In this document: positions 11,767 to 21,600 of the stretch, one piece after another | Position numbering within the stretch: position 1 is the first letter of the stretch | Layout: the number at the start of each line of letters is the position of its first letter | Assembly (NCBI GenBank): GCA_033763695.1 | Contig: JANRKB010000002.1 | Location: 87,438-151,437 of the forward strand | Reading direction: 5' to 3' | Length of the DNA stretch: 64,000 nucleotides | Source: JANRKB01 sp033763695 | GTDB taxonomy: Bacteria; Planctomycetota; Phycisphaerae; Phycisphaerales; UBA1924 | Translations under genes and position numbers: made by a program | The notes under the pieces: generated by a model | Seen by the model: the letters and a program-made list of their open reading frames with translations, nothing else | What the model was told of the DNA's origin: nothing | Database searches by the model: none

Positions 11767-13119
11767 GTGGAACTCGAGCGTCCGCCCGCGATTGACGAAG
11801 TGTTGCAAGACGCATCGCGTTTGCGCCGGGCGTTGTCGCTTGAGACCCACGAACGCGTCGCTTTGTTGACGGCGAAGTATCGACCTTGGCGAAAGGTGAA
11901 GCGGATCGCCCGCGACATCGGTGTCGACCCGCTCGAAGCGTGGTGCTTTCTCACGATGATCCGATCAAGCAACCGTGTCCAACTCCCGCTCCGATCGGCC
12001 GAGGGACGGGCGTTTCGCTATGGCGTCGGCGCGGCGATGCTCGAACCGCTCCACCGGATCGATGTTGCGGTCGGCGGCGGTGCGACGGCGCTCGACACCG
12101 CCGACGGCGTGCTGGCGGACCCCGACAATCAGCGACGCTTTAGGATTCGGACGCTGATGGACGAGGCGATCGAGTCTTCGCGAATTGAAGGCGCGGTGTC
12201 CACCCGCAAGAACGCGATCGAGTTGCTCCGGAGCGGACGCGCGCCGTCGACACGCCACGAACGCATGTTCGTGAACAACTACGCGGCCATGCGGGAAATC
12301 AAGCACCGGCTGGCGGAGCCGCTGTCGGTGGGAATGCTCGTTGATCTTCAGCGAATCTTGACTCAGGGCACACTCAACCACGACGACGAAGGCGGCAGAC
12401 TGCGTGTGCCGGGGGAAGATGTACGCGTTGTTGATGATCGCGACGGATCAATCGTCTTTGTTCCGCCCGACGCCATGGGACTCGAGCGCCGTCTTGAGGC
12501 GGTATGCGAGTTTGCGAATGAGACCCATGTGGGCGATCGATTCATCCATCCGATCGTCAAGGCGTGCATCCTGCACTTCATGGTCGGATACGAACACCCT
12601 TTCGTCGATGGCAACGGAAGGACGGCCCGGGCGGTGTTTTATTGGGCCGCACTTCGGCAAGGCTATCGAATCTTCGAGTACCTCACAATCTCGGACATCA
12701 TCCGGGAGGGTACGAGCAAGTACCCGCAGGCATACCTGGACAGTGAACTCGACTCGGGTGATCTCACCTACTTCATTCTCTACAAACTCGGAGTGATCGA
12801 GCAGTCACTTGCTCGTCTCGCCGCCCATCTCTCCCATGAAGAGGCAAAGATCAAGCAGAGCGAGGTGTTCATCCGCGTCTCCAAGGATCTCAACCTGAGG
12901 CAGCGATTGCTGCTGAGCCACGCGCTGCGCCATCCCAAGACGATGTACACGGCCAAGAGTCACGCGACCTCAAACGGCATCACGGAGAATACCGCTCGCG
13001 CCGATTTGCTCGGCCTTGAGCGCAAGCGTTTTCTCACGAGGTTCATGGACGGCAAAACGACCATGTTCCAGCTCGCGCCCGGACTGGCCGCGAAACTCGC
13101 GAAGAAGGCCAAGGCGTAG
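11767..13119 (+). CDS. Fic-domain protein with N-terminal inhibitory helix (predicted AMP/nucleotide transferase)
   Basis: The 450-residue protein has the Fic active-site motif HPFVDGNGRTAR at residues 277-288; H277 would be the catalytic base and DGNGR the phosphate loop. The inhibitory motif (S/T)xxxE(G/N) is visible before the Fic core as SSRIEG (S137, E141, G142), marking a class II self-inhibited enzyme. The C-terminal about 100 residues look like a winged-helix (KSHATSNGITENTARADLLGL), as in many DUF4172/Fic_N-type bacterial proteins. GGAGG at 11757 with 5-base spacing supports the GTG at 11767; GTG 11761 is an alternative. No antitoxin gene is adjacent, consistent with built-in inhibition. 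Confidence 0.88.
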   Translation: MELERPPAIDEVLQDASRLRRALSLETHERVALLTAKYRPWRKVKRIARDIGVDPLEAWCFLTMIRSSNRVQLPLRSAEGRAFRYGVGAAMLEPLHRIDVAVGGGATALDTADGVLADPDNQRRFRIRTLMDEAIESSRIEGAVSTRKNAIELLRSGRAPSTRHERMFVNNYAAMREIKHRLAEPLSVGMLVDLQRILTQGTLNHDDEGGRLRVPGEDVRVVDDRDGSIVFVPPDAMGLERRLEAVCEFANETHVGDRFIHPIVKACILHFMVGYEHPFVDGNGRTARAVFYWAALRQGYRIFEYLTISDIIREGTSKYPQAYLDSELDSGDLTYFILYKLGVIEQSLARLAAHLSHEEAKIKQSEVFIRVSKDLNLRQRLLLSHALRHPKTMYTAKSHATSNGITENTARADLLGLERKRFLTRFMDGKTTMFQLAPGLAAKLAKKAKA

Positions 13120-13136
13120 TTTCTCTCCCCAGCGAG

Positions 13137-13622
13137 TTATTCTTTGTCCCCATGACAACACAGATCGATCACGATCGCTGAGGCGAGGATCGTGACGGGG
13201 TCGACGTCGCCCGAGATCTCGATGCCGTAGGTGTCGCGGATGCTGAACCAGCGTTTCGACACGGTGGCGGCGACGCGGCCGGCGGCGTCGCGGAACTCGT
13301 ACTCCATGTCGAGCAGGCTGCCGACGGCTTCGAGGTCGTCTGGTCCGGGCACATCGACGCTAAACGTGCAGCGAAAGAGCGTGAAGAGGTGCTTGTGCAC
13401 GACGGTGGTCTGGTCGCCGATGGTGATCTCGTAGGTCTTGCCGAGGGCGAGCAGACGCTGGCGGATGCGGGCGAGTTCGTTGCCCTGCATGTCCTGGAAT
13501 GAGAGCTTGTCGCCGAGGGCGAAGACCTTGCCGTCGACGTAGTAGCACTCGTTGCCGTCGGCATCGCGGATGATGTAGTCGTCGCCGAAGGCCAGGAGTT
13601 TCTGCCGCAGTTGATAGAGCAT
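13137..13622 (-). CDS. LURP-one-related (YxjI-like) protein
   Basis: The 161-residue soluble protein has the repeated beta-rich pattern of the LURP-one/Tubby-like fold: Y.IRDADGNE..YVDGK.FALGDKL.F.D at the N-terminus and Y.F.DAAGRV.A.VSKRWFSIRDTYGIEI later. The cellular role of this family in bacteria is not established; membrane association or scaffold roles are suggested for relatives. It is convergent with fic (17 bases apart) and divergent from the TetR gene, whose operators lie in its upstream region, so the regulator may also control this gene. Confidence 0.75.
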   Translation of the reverse strand: MLYQLRQKLLAFGDDYIIRDADGNECYYVDGKVFALGDKLSFQDMQGNELARIRQRLLALGKTYEITIGDQTTVVHKHLFTLFRCTFSVDVPGPDDLEAVGSLLDMEYEFRDAAGRVAATVSKRWFSIRDTYGIEISGDVDPVTILASAIVIDLCCHGDKE

Positions 13623-13684
13623 GCTGCATTGTTCCGCGTTCGTCCGGCGGGGTTTCAGAATGGCGCGGAATCGCCGCCACTTTG

Positions 13685-13741
13685 TGAAACACTTGTTTGA
13701 CTTGGCCCGAATCCGGCTCTAGATTTGAAACGAGTGTTTCA
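13685..13741. promoter_or_regulatory. Two TGAAAC-N4-GTTTCA dyads, probable TetR operators
   Basis: Site 2 (13726-13741, TGAAACGAGTGTTTCA) is a perfect dyad with 6-base arms. Site 1 (13685-13700, TGAAACACTTGTTTGA) has the same arms with one mismatch. Their centres are 41 bases apart, close to four helical turns. They lie between divergent genes, one of which encodes a TetR-type regulator starting 28 bases downstream. Confidence 0.6.
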
Positions 13742-13768
13742 GATCGCGCGTCCACACGGGAGCGACAC

Positions 13769-14689
13769 ATGGCCGGGCGGCGAGGCAAACGAGCAGCAAA
13801 GAGCAAGGCGACCGGGGCGACGCGGGGTGTCGCTCGCGGCGGCGCAGCGGCGGGCACGCAGACATCGGCGCGCGAAGTGGTGACGAATCGCGATGCCGAG
13901 AACGCTGCGCTCGCCGCGGCTTTGCGCGAGCATGCGCGGAGCACGCAGGGCGGCAGCACGCTGCAGGGACGGGCGGCGAGGCCTGAGAGCGTTGAGATTC
14001 CGACGCTGCGGGGCGCAGACACGGTCACCTCGAAGAAACTCCTGCAGGGCCTTGCGAAGCGCGATCGGCTGCTGGACGCCGCGATCACCGCGTTCGCGGC
14101 GCACGGTGCCGAGGGCGCGTCGGTGCGCGACATCTGTGCGGCGGCGGGCGCGAATGTGGCGGCAGTGAAGTACTACTTCAACGACAAGGGCGGCTTGTAT
14201 GAGGCCGCAATCCTCGCAGCGGCCGATTCGCTGCTGGAACGTCTCCCCGAGCCCAACTTGCTCGCGATCAGCGAACCGATCGCGGCACTGCACAGCTGGA
14301 TCCGCTGGGCGGTGGAGTTCACAGTCGTGGGCGGCAAGCGGCGTGCGGCGCTGACGAAGATCATTCTGCGCGAGATGCGCGAGCCAACGCCCGCGTTTGA
14401 GCGGCTGTTTCTGCAGCGGGCCGAGCCGCTGGTGCAGGCTCTGCACGCGATCATCGCGCAGGTCATCGAGGCGGAGCGGAGCACGGCCGACCCGCAGCGC
14501 ACGGTTGCGTGCGTACTGGTGCTGGCAATGCAGTATGAGCACAGCGGCGAGTTTCTGCGCCGTATGAAGCTCGAACCGCCGAGCACGCCGCGGGAGTTTG
14601 ATGAGCTTGCGGGCGTGATCCTCGACATGACGATGGGGATGATCCGAGCGCGAACGCGTGTGCCGCCCGCGAAGCGAGGTGCGCGATGA
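13769..14689 (+). CDS. TetR-family transcriptional regulator with long basic N-terminal extension
   Basis: The 306-residue protein has a TetR DNA-binding domain around residues 95-145 (the helix-turn-helix includes ASVRDICAAAGANVAAVKYY) and a CerR/DUF1956-like ligand-binding half (ALTKIILREMREPTPAFERL). About 90 low-complexity Ala/Arg/Gly residues precede it, longer than usual for the family. I chose the ATG at 13769. The stop overlaps the start of the permease gene (ATGA), so the two are co-translated. Two dyads just upstream suggest autoregulation. The inducer cannot be deduced. Confidence 0.8.
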   Translation: MAGRRGKRAAKSKATGATRGVARGGAAAGTQTSAREVVTNRDAENAALAAALREHARSTQGGSTLQGRAARPESVEIPTLRGADTVTSKKLLQGLAKRDRLLDAAITAFAAHGAEGASVRDICAAAGANVAAVKYYFNDKGGLYEAAILAAADSLLERLPEPNLLAISEPIAALHSWIRWAVEFTVVGGKRRAALTKIILREMREPTPAFERLFLQRAEPLVQALHAIIAQVIEAERSTADPQRTVACVLVLAMQYEHSGEFLRRMKLEPPSTPREFDELAGVILDMTMGMIRARTRVPPAKRGAR

Positions 14690-15909
14690 TCCGCATTGCG
14701 ATCACCATGCTCATCGGCTCACGCGTGAAGTTCATCGGCGTGATCACGGGCATCTTGTTCACGTCGCTGCTGATCACGCACTTTCAGGCGATCTTCTGCG
14801 GCATCATGACGCGCACGTTCGCGATGATCGCAGACAATCAGACCGTTGATGTGTGGGTGATGGACCCGGCAGTCGAATACATCGACGAAGTGGCGAAGCT
14901 GCCTTCGCCGTCGCTGGAGCGGGTGCGCAGCGTCGACGGCGTGCAGTGGGCGACGCGCCTGTTCACCGGCTCGCTGCGCACGCGCCTGCCCGGCGGACGC
15001 TTTCGCAGCGCGGATGTCATCGGCGTCGATGACGCGACGCTGATCGGACTGCCGGCGAAGGTGATCGAGGGCACGGCGTTTGACGTGCGCCAGCCCGATT
15101 CGGTGCTGGTGGATCGCGATTCGGCGCGGACTCTGCTGCGCCCTGCGATTCATGGCGGTGGCAGCGTGACAGGCGGCGGCGATGAGAATCGCGTGTGGGG
15201 CGTGGGTGTCGGCACGAGTCTGGAGACACCGACGCGGCCGCTGACGGTGGGCGATGAAGTGATGATCAATGATCATCGCGTGCGCGTCGTGGGCGTGGTC
15301 GAGATCCTGCCTCGCTTCATCAAGAAGGGCGTGTTCTACACGACGTATACCAACGCGGTGCGACTCGCGCCGCCGGAGCGCAATCAACTGTCGTATGTGC
15401 TGGTGAAAGTGCGCGAGGGTGAACAGGCGACGGCGGTCGCGCGGCGGATTGAGAAGCAGACGGGGCTGAAGGCGCTCACACGGGATGAGTTCGCGGCGAC
15501 GACCATCTGGTACTACATCAAGAACACCGACATCGTCGGGCAGATCGGCATGATGACCATCATCGCCGTGAGCGTCGGCGTATCGATCACCGGCCTGCTG
15601 CTGTCGATGTTCACGGCGGAGAATCTGCGGTACTACGGCATGCTGATGGCGACGGGGGCGACGACGCGCACGCTCTTGAGCATGGTGGCGGCGCAGGCGG
15701 TAGCCGCGGGGCTGATCGGCTTTGGGCTGGGCATCGGCGCCAGTTGCGTGCTGGGTTTCGTGATGTCGGGCACGGGCTTGCCCTATCGCCTGATGTGGCC
15801 GACGTTCCTGATCACCGGTGTGTTCGTGATCGTGGTGTGCGTGCTGTCGGCAATCGTCAGCGCGCGGCAAGCCGTGCGGCTGGAGCCGGGGATCGTGTTC
15901 CGGGGATAG
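14686..15909 (+). CDS. ABC transporter permease (FtsX/MacB/DevC-like)
   Basis: The 407-residue protein has the MacB/FtsX layout: one N-terminal membrane helix (about residues 15-40), a large extracytoplasmic domain (about 50-280), and three C-terminal membrane helices (from VGQIGMMTIIAVSVG to the end), with the family-like MLMATGATTRTLL loop. Such permeases move lipids, peptides or drugs with a separate ATPase. Here neither an ATPase nor a membrane-fusion gene follows, because the next gene is on the opposite strand. It overlaps the TetR gene by 4 bases, so it is the most likely regulated target. Confidence 0.8.
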   Translation: MIRIAITMLIGSRVKFIGVITGILFTSLLITHFQAIFCGIMTRTFAMIADNQTVDVWVMDPAVEYIDEVAKLPSPSLERVRSVDGVQWATRLFTGSLRTRLPGGRFRSADVIGVDDATLIGLPAKVIEGTAFDVRQPDSVLVDRDSARTLLRPAIHGGGSVTGGGDENRVWGVGVGTSLETPTRPLTVGDEVMINDHRVRVVGVVEILPRFIKKGVFYTTYTNAVRLAPPERNQLSYVLVKVREGEQATAVARRIEKQTGLKALTRDEFAATTIWYYIKNTDIVGQIGMMTIIAVSVGVSITGLLLSMFTAENLRYYGMLMATGATTRTLLSMVAAQAVAAGLIGFGLGIGASCVLGFVMSGTGLPYRLMWPTFLITGVFVIVVCVLSAIVSARQAVRLEPGIVFRG

Positions 15910-15918
15910 TTCGTTCGC

Positions 15919-18465
15919 TCATTCGCGGCTGGGGTCGCGCTTGAGGAGCTGGATCTTCGGCGGCATCTTGAAGTCGATGGGCTGCTTCCAGTCACGGTGC
16001 TCGCCGCGACGGCGCGCGGGCGGCGGGATCGGACTGCCGCAGCCCGCTTCGAACGCGGCGACGAAATCGTCGAAATCGGTGAAGTCGAGGAAGCCATCGG
16101 CATTGAAGTCCGACGCGGGCGACCCGGCCTCGAACGCCGTGACGAAGTCATCAAAGTCGGTGAAGTCGAGGAAGCCGTCGCCATTGAAGTCGGCCTTGCA
16201 GGGGCGGGTGTTGTAGAGCCACACGCCGCGGCCGAGCGTGCCGGCACACAGGATGCCGTCGCGGTCGTCATAGCGCAGTTCGCGGACGGGGGCGTTGGCG
16301 AGCGTGGCATCAAGCTCAGTCCAGGCGCTGGGGTTGGCCATGGTGCTGACAAAGACGCCGTTGTTTCCGCCGACGAGGATTCGGACCTGATTGGGGTCGC
16401 TGCTGGAGATGATCTCCGCAGCCCGGAGCGCACCATCGGTGCCGAGCGAACCGGTGATGTTGGTCCAGGTGGGTGTGGCGGCGTTGCCGTTGGTGGTGCG
16501 GAAGATGGTGTTGGTGGTGACAACAACGACGCGATTCGAGTCGGCCGGGTCGATTGCGATGTCGCGGATGGTCTGGCCGGTGGGATTTCCGAGGTTGGTC
16601 AGAGCACCGTTGAGCGTGAGTCGCCGCGCCAGGCCGCCGGTGGAGCCGACCCAGAGCAGTTCCTCATTCTCGACGCCGCCGGTGGTACCACCGGCGACAG
16701 CGGCGGTAGGCGTGCCGCTGACAGCGCCGAGGTTCTTGACGGTGTCCCCGCGATCGAGAGATTCGAACACGAAGGTGTTCATCAGGAAGACGATGCGATT
16801 GCCGCGGGTCTTGTGAATCTCGACGGGTGTATAGAACTGGGCGTTGTCGATCTGGGTCATCGACTGACCCGAGTTGGGCTCAAAGAGCGCGGGGAACTCA
16901 AAGCTGACGGTGGTGTTGCTGCCGTCGACAGTCGCGCGGAAGAACGCCTGAATGAACTGGAACGAGCCGTAGTAATAAACGAAACCATCGGTGAAGGAGT
17001 CGTCAACGGCGACCTTGCCGCCGTCGCCGCCGAAGATGTTGGTCCAGAGATCGTCGCCGGGGAAGTCCTGGGCGGACGTGCCGTTGTCCTGCGTGCCGCA
17101 GATCGAGATCTTGTTGATGCTGTCCCAGTCGGCGGTGTGGGTTTCGGTCACCGACAAGTCGCCGTTGACGGACTGCCAGTCGCCGGTGGTGCTGGAGGCG
17201 TTGAGACGGCGGAAGACGCCGCCGTCGCTGACTTCGTGGAGCGTTCCGGCAGAATCGAACGCCATGTATCGCGAGTCGGCGTGCGGCGCGGAGTTGCTGG
17301 CGGTGCCGATGTGGGTGAGCGGCGACCAGCGCGAGGCGGCGGGGAGCGAGGCATCACACTTGAAGATGCGGCCCGAGTAGTCGTTCGCGCCGATCGAGTT
17401 GGGGAAGACGCCGCCGTCGTCATTGCCCGCGGGCTGGCGGTCGCCGCCGACGTAGACGAGGTTCGGGTTGGCCGGGTCCGCAGCGACAGAGGTGTGGATC
17501 GTGCCTTGGCCGCCGACGTTGACGCCGTAGTTGGTCGTGCCCTCGTTGGTGATCGGCACGCCCAGCGCGGTCCAGGTTGCGCCCTGATTGGTGGAGCGAT
17601 AGACCTCGGCAAGGCGGCTGCTGTTGGTAACGGTCACGTACACCACGTTGCTCGTCGCGGTGGCGTGGATCGCAAGACGCATGTTGTTGGTGCTTGAGCC
17701 GCTGAAGAGCGGGAGTGAGCCGGTAGCAACCCACGATGCGCCGCTGTTGTCCGAGCGGTAGACGCCGACGGACGACGTGCCGGTCACGGCCGCGTAATAG
17801 CGCGTCGTCACGCGCGGATCGGCGAAGACATCGACACAGGGGCCGGATGGAAGTCCCGTGCCTCCCGCGCCGCTCAGGAGCGTGAAGTTGGTGCCCGAAT
17901 CGGTGCTGCGGTACAGACCGGCGGTGCCGGTGGTCGCCGAGGAAGCCGCGGCGAGGAGCATGTTGCCGCGAAGGGCAAGAGCGGCGATGTTCTTGTTGGG
18001 AAGATTCGAAGTGCCGATCTGCGTCCAGTTCGCGCCGCCGTTGGTACTGCGAAAGACGCCGGTCTGCGCGCCGCCGGTGCTGCTGAATGATGAATAGCGG
18101 CCGATTCCCATGACGAGCGTGTCGCCCGTCGTGTCCGCGGGATCAACGCGCAGCGCGCCGCAGGAGAGCGAGGGGAGTTGATCGGTGAGCGGGGCCCAGT
18201 TGGGGAACAGGTCCGTCGCGTTCACGGTCTTCCACACACCGCCGTTGATCGAACCGACGTAGAGAATGTCGGGGTTCGTGGGATGCGGGGCGAGGCCGCG
18301 CACCGCACCGGCGACTTCGTTGTTCTGGCTGAGGAGGTTTTCGACCTGACCGAACTCGGCAGGGCCAGGGCCGGCGTTCTGCCACGGCTGGGCGTGTGCG
18401 ATCGAGCAGGCGGAGCCGCAGAGGGACACGAGGACAACCGCAGACGACATGCGCAGCGTGTGCAT
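15919..18465 (-). CDS. Exported BNR/sialidase-like beta-propeller protein with tandem dockerin-like EF-hands
   Basis: The 848-residue protein starts with a signal peptide (MHTLRMSSAVVLVSLCGSA, cleavage likely after AHA). Most of the length is repeated beta-propeller blades with BNR-type STNGG..W, STDSGTNF, SDNSGASW and STNQGATW motifs. Near residues 755-810 are two near-identical calcium-loop repeats (DFNGDGFLDFTDFDDF and DFNADGFLDFTDFDDF), as in type I dockerin-like tails of planctomycete exported proteins. A short basic tail follows. It is probably a secreted or surface-attached binding protein; no catalytic residues can be assigned. Confidence 0.8.
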   Translation of the reverse strand: MHTLRMSSAVVLVSLCGSACSIAHAQPWQNAGPGPAEFGQVENLLSQNNEVAGAVRGLAPHPTNPDILYVGSINGGVWKTVNATDLFPNWAPLTDQLPSLSCGALRVDPADTTGDTLVMGIGRYSSFSSTGGAQTGVFRSTNGGANWTQIGTSNLPNKNIAALALRGNMLLAAASSATTGTAGLYRSTDSGTNFTLLSGAGGTGLPSGPCVDVFADPRVTTRYYAAVTGTSSVGVYRSDNSGASWVATGSLPLFSGSSTNNMRLAIHATATSNVVYVTVTNSSRLAEVYRSTNQGATWTALGVPITNEGTTNYGVNVGGQGTIHTSVAADPANPNLVYVGGDRQPAGNDDGGVFPNSIGANDYSGRIFKCDASLPAASRWSPLTHIGTASNSAPHADSRYMAFDSAGTLHEVSDGGVFRRLNASSTTGDWQSVNGDLSVTETHTADWDSINKISICGTQDNGTSAQDFPGDDLWTNIFGGDGGKVAVDDSFTDGFVYYYGSFQFIQAFFRATVDGSNTTVSFEFPALFEPNSGQSMTQIDNAQFYTPVEIHKTRGNRIVFLMNTFVFESLDRGDTVKNLGAVSGTPTAAVAGGTTGGVENEELLWVGSTGGLARRLTLNGALTNLGNPTGQTIRDIAIDPADSNRVVVVTTNTIFRTTNGNAATPTWTNITGSLGTDGALRAAEIISSSDPNQVRILVGGNNGVFVSTMANPSAWTELDATLANAPVRELRYDDRDGILCAGTLGRGVWLYNTRPCKADFNGDGFLDFTDFDDFVTAFEAGSPASDFNADGFLDFTDFDDFVAAFEAGCGSPIPPPARRRGEHRDWKQPIDFKMPPKIQLLKRDPSRE
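16045..16195 (-). repeat. Tandem near-identical EF-hand coding repeat
   Basis: Two consecutive units of about 72-75 bases encode the two dockerin-like calcium loops of the beta-propeller protein. The DNA is nearly as similar as the protein, including shared codons, which suggests recent duplication or gene conversion. Confidence 0.6.
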
Positions 18466-18672
18466 GGATCTTTCCCTTGGCTGGAAACAGCGATGAACTG
18501 GAAGCCGAAACGCGCAGGACCACCCGGACGGAACGAGAAAACCGATCTCGATCTCCAGATAGACTAACGCACGCCGACAAATCGAGCAAGAAGTTTATAG
18601 AAATTCCGGATGAAGACTCGGGAGTTCTCCCGCCGCGACCGACCCAACGTCGCGAGTTGTTGCAAGAAGGCG

Positions 18673-21600
18673 TTACCCCGCCAACCGCTTGCGCAACACG
18701 CTCAGCAACGTGTCGGGCTCGAGATACTTCTCGGGCGGGCGGAAGTAGACCTCGGCCATCGCGTGCGTTTCCTTGGGCGCGAGCACGCGGATTGTCGCTT
18801 CGATCGCCTTGCTGACGTTGGCGGGAGTGCGGCCCAGCGCGTCCGCCGTCGCCTTGGCCTGCGTCGTAATGAAGATGACATCCTTCTCGCGGATGGTGAC
18901 GGTGCGCACGCCGAGCGCGGCACACGCGATTCGCAGTTCGGCAAGTTCGATGAGTCGCTGCGTCGGGCGCGGCGGATCGCCGTAGGCCTGCTTGAGGTCG
19001 TCGCGGAACTGATCGAGCTGCTGTGACGTCGCGGCGGTGGCGAGACGGCGATAGGCCTCGAGCCGGCGCTGCTCGCTGGGGATGTACGCCTTGGGGATCA
19101 CGCCGCCCACGCCGATCTCGACACTGGTCTTGCTGGGCGGAGCGGGCGGACGCTCGTGCTTGAGGTCGTGCACCGCGGTCTCAAGCAACTGGCAATACAT
19201 CTCATAGCCGACGGCGGCGATGTGCCCGCTCTGCTCAGCGCCGAGGATGTTGCCCGCGCCGCGGATCTCCAGGTCGCGCATCGCGATCTTGAACCCCGCG
19301 CCGAGCATCGAGTATTGCTCGATCGCCTTGAGGCGCTTCTGGGCGATCTCGCGCACTGTGCGATCGTCGGGGAGCAGCAGATAGCAGTACGCGCGATGCT
19401 TGCTGCGGCCGACGCGCCCGCGCAACTGATGCAGTTCGGCGAGGCCGAAGCGATCGGCGTTGTCGATGATCATGGTGTTCGCGCTGGCGATGTCGATGCC
19501 CGACTCGATGATGGTGGTCGAGACGAGGATGTCCGCCTGGCGGCGCATGAACTTGAGCATGACCTCTTCGAGTTCGTGCCCTTCCATCTGGCCGTGGCCG
19601 ACGACGATGCGGGCTTCGGGGGCGAGTTTCTGCACCTGATCGGCGACGCTGAGGATGTCGTGAACGCGATTGTGAACGTAGAAGACCTGGCCGTCGCGCG
19701 AAAGTTCGCGGGCGATGGCCTGAGCCACGCGGCGCTCGTTGTAGGGGATCACTTCCGTCACGATCGCGCGGCGGTCCAGCGGCGGCGTGGTCAGGCTGCT
19801 GATGTCGCGGATGCCGAGCATCGCCATGTGCAACGTGCGCGGGATCGGCGTGGCCGAGAGCGTGAGCACATCAACAGTCATGCGCAGCCGGAGCAACTGC
19901 TCCTTGTGCTCAACGCCGAAGCGTTGCTCTTCGTCGATCACAACGAGGCCGAGGTCGGCGAACTTGACGTCCTGTGACAACAGGCGATGCGTGCCGATGA
20001 CAAGATCGACCTGGCCCTTCCGCAGGGCGGCGAGCGTGTCGTTCTGCTCCTTGGTCGTCTTGAAGCGCGACAGACTCTCGACGCGGAATGGATAGCCCGC
20101 GAAGCGCGAGCGGAATGTGCGCTCGTGCTGCTCGGCGAGCACGGTGGTCGGCACCAGCACGGCGACCTGTTTACCAAACTCGCAGGCCTTGAATGCGGCA
20201 CGGATGGCCAGTTCGGTCTTGCCGAAGCCGACGTCGCCGCAGATCAGGCGGTCCATCGGGCGGGGCTTGCCCATGTCCTGCTTGATGGCGGCGAGCGCGC
20301 TCAACTGGTCTTCGGTCTCGGTGTAGGGGAACTCGGCCTCGAACTCCTTCTGCCACGTCGTGTCACCGGGGAACGACGTGCCGGGGATGTGCTCGCGTGC
20401 GGCACGCACACGCAGCAACTCGGCGGCGAGGTCCTTGACGCTCTCGGCGGTGCGCTCCTTCTGGTTCTTCCACTTCTGGCCGCCCAGCGTCGAGAGCGGC
20501 GGCTTGCCGCTGAAGCCACCGACGTACTTCTGCACCAGATCGATCTGCATCGCGGGCACATGCAGTTTGGCGCGACCCGCGAACTCCAGCGTGAGATACT
20601 CCTCGAGTTCCTGCTCGCGGGCTTTGCCCTCGCGCTTCTTGAGCGCGTGCTCGCTCCCCGGCAGCGGGCGCGGCTTCATCAGCGTCAGGCCGGTGAAGAG
20701 CGCGATGCCGTGATCCTGATGCACCACATGATCGCCAACCTTGAAATCAAGGAAGGTGTCGATGGCGCGGGTGGCACGCATCTTGCCCGCGCGGCGGCGC
20801 ACGGTGAAGCGGTTGAGCAGTTCGTGATAAGGCACGAGCGCGATGGTGTGCTCGACGCCCGATTGATCGCGCCCGCGATAGACGAAGCCCAGGTGCAGAT
20901 AGCCGTCGACGGATTCGACGCCGCAGGAATGACCATTTGAGCCAGCGGCGCCCGGCGCGAACTCCGCCAACAACTCGCCGAGGCGTTGGCGTTCACCTTC
21001 GTTCTGGCAGAAGACGACGACGCGCTCGCCGCCGCGTGCGCCGTCGCCCGCGCGAGCGTTCTCGCCAGGGCGGACCATGGCCGCGAGTTCCTTCACCGCT
21101 TCGCCTGCATCACGGCTGAAAGCTTGCAACGTGCCGATGTCGAGTTCGACGCGTGCGTCGGCGGCAGCCGCGGCAACGCTGAAGGCGTTGATCTCGGCCA
21201 TCGCGTGGGCGTGGTGCTGGATGGCGGCGAGGGTCGCGGGCGGGCCGTAGATGCCTTTGCTGTCGGTGACGCGTTCGAAGTAGCCGCGAGCCTGTTCGAC
21301 GAGCTCCATCGTCTCGGCGAGGACGGCGACAAAGCCGCTGGGCAACAGCGAGACGAACGGTACGCCCGCGTCGCTGACGGCCGTCGCAGCGTCGGCGGCG
21401 ACCAGCGCCACGCTCTGCACCTGGCGATCAGAGCCCATCGTTTCCAGGTCGACTTCGGCGATGCGCTCGATGGTGTCGCCGAAGAACTCAAGTCGCACGG
21501 GCACGCCGCCGGCGCTGGCGTTCGCGGCTTCTTCGCCGCTGCCCGCGGGCGGGAAGATGTCCATGATGCCGCCGCGGGTGGCGAAGTCGCCGGGCTCTTC

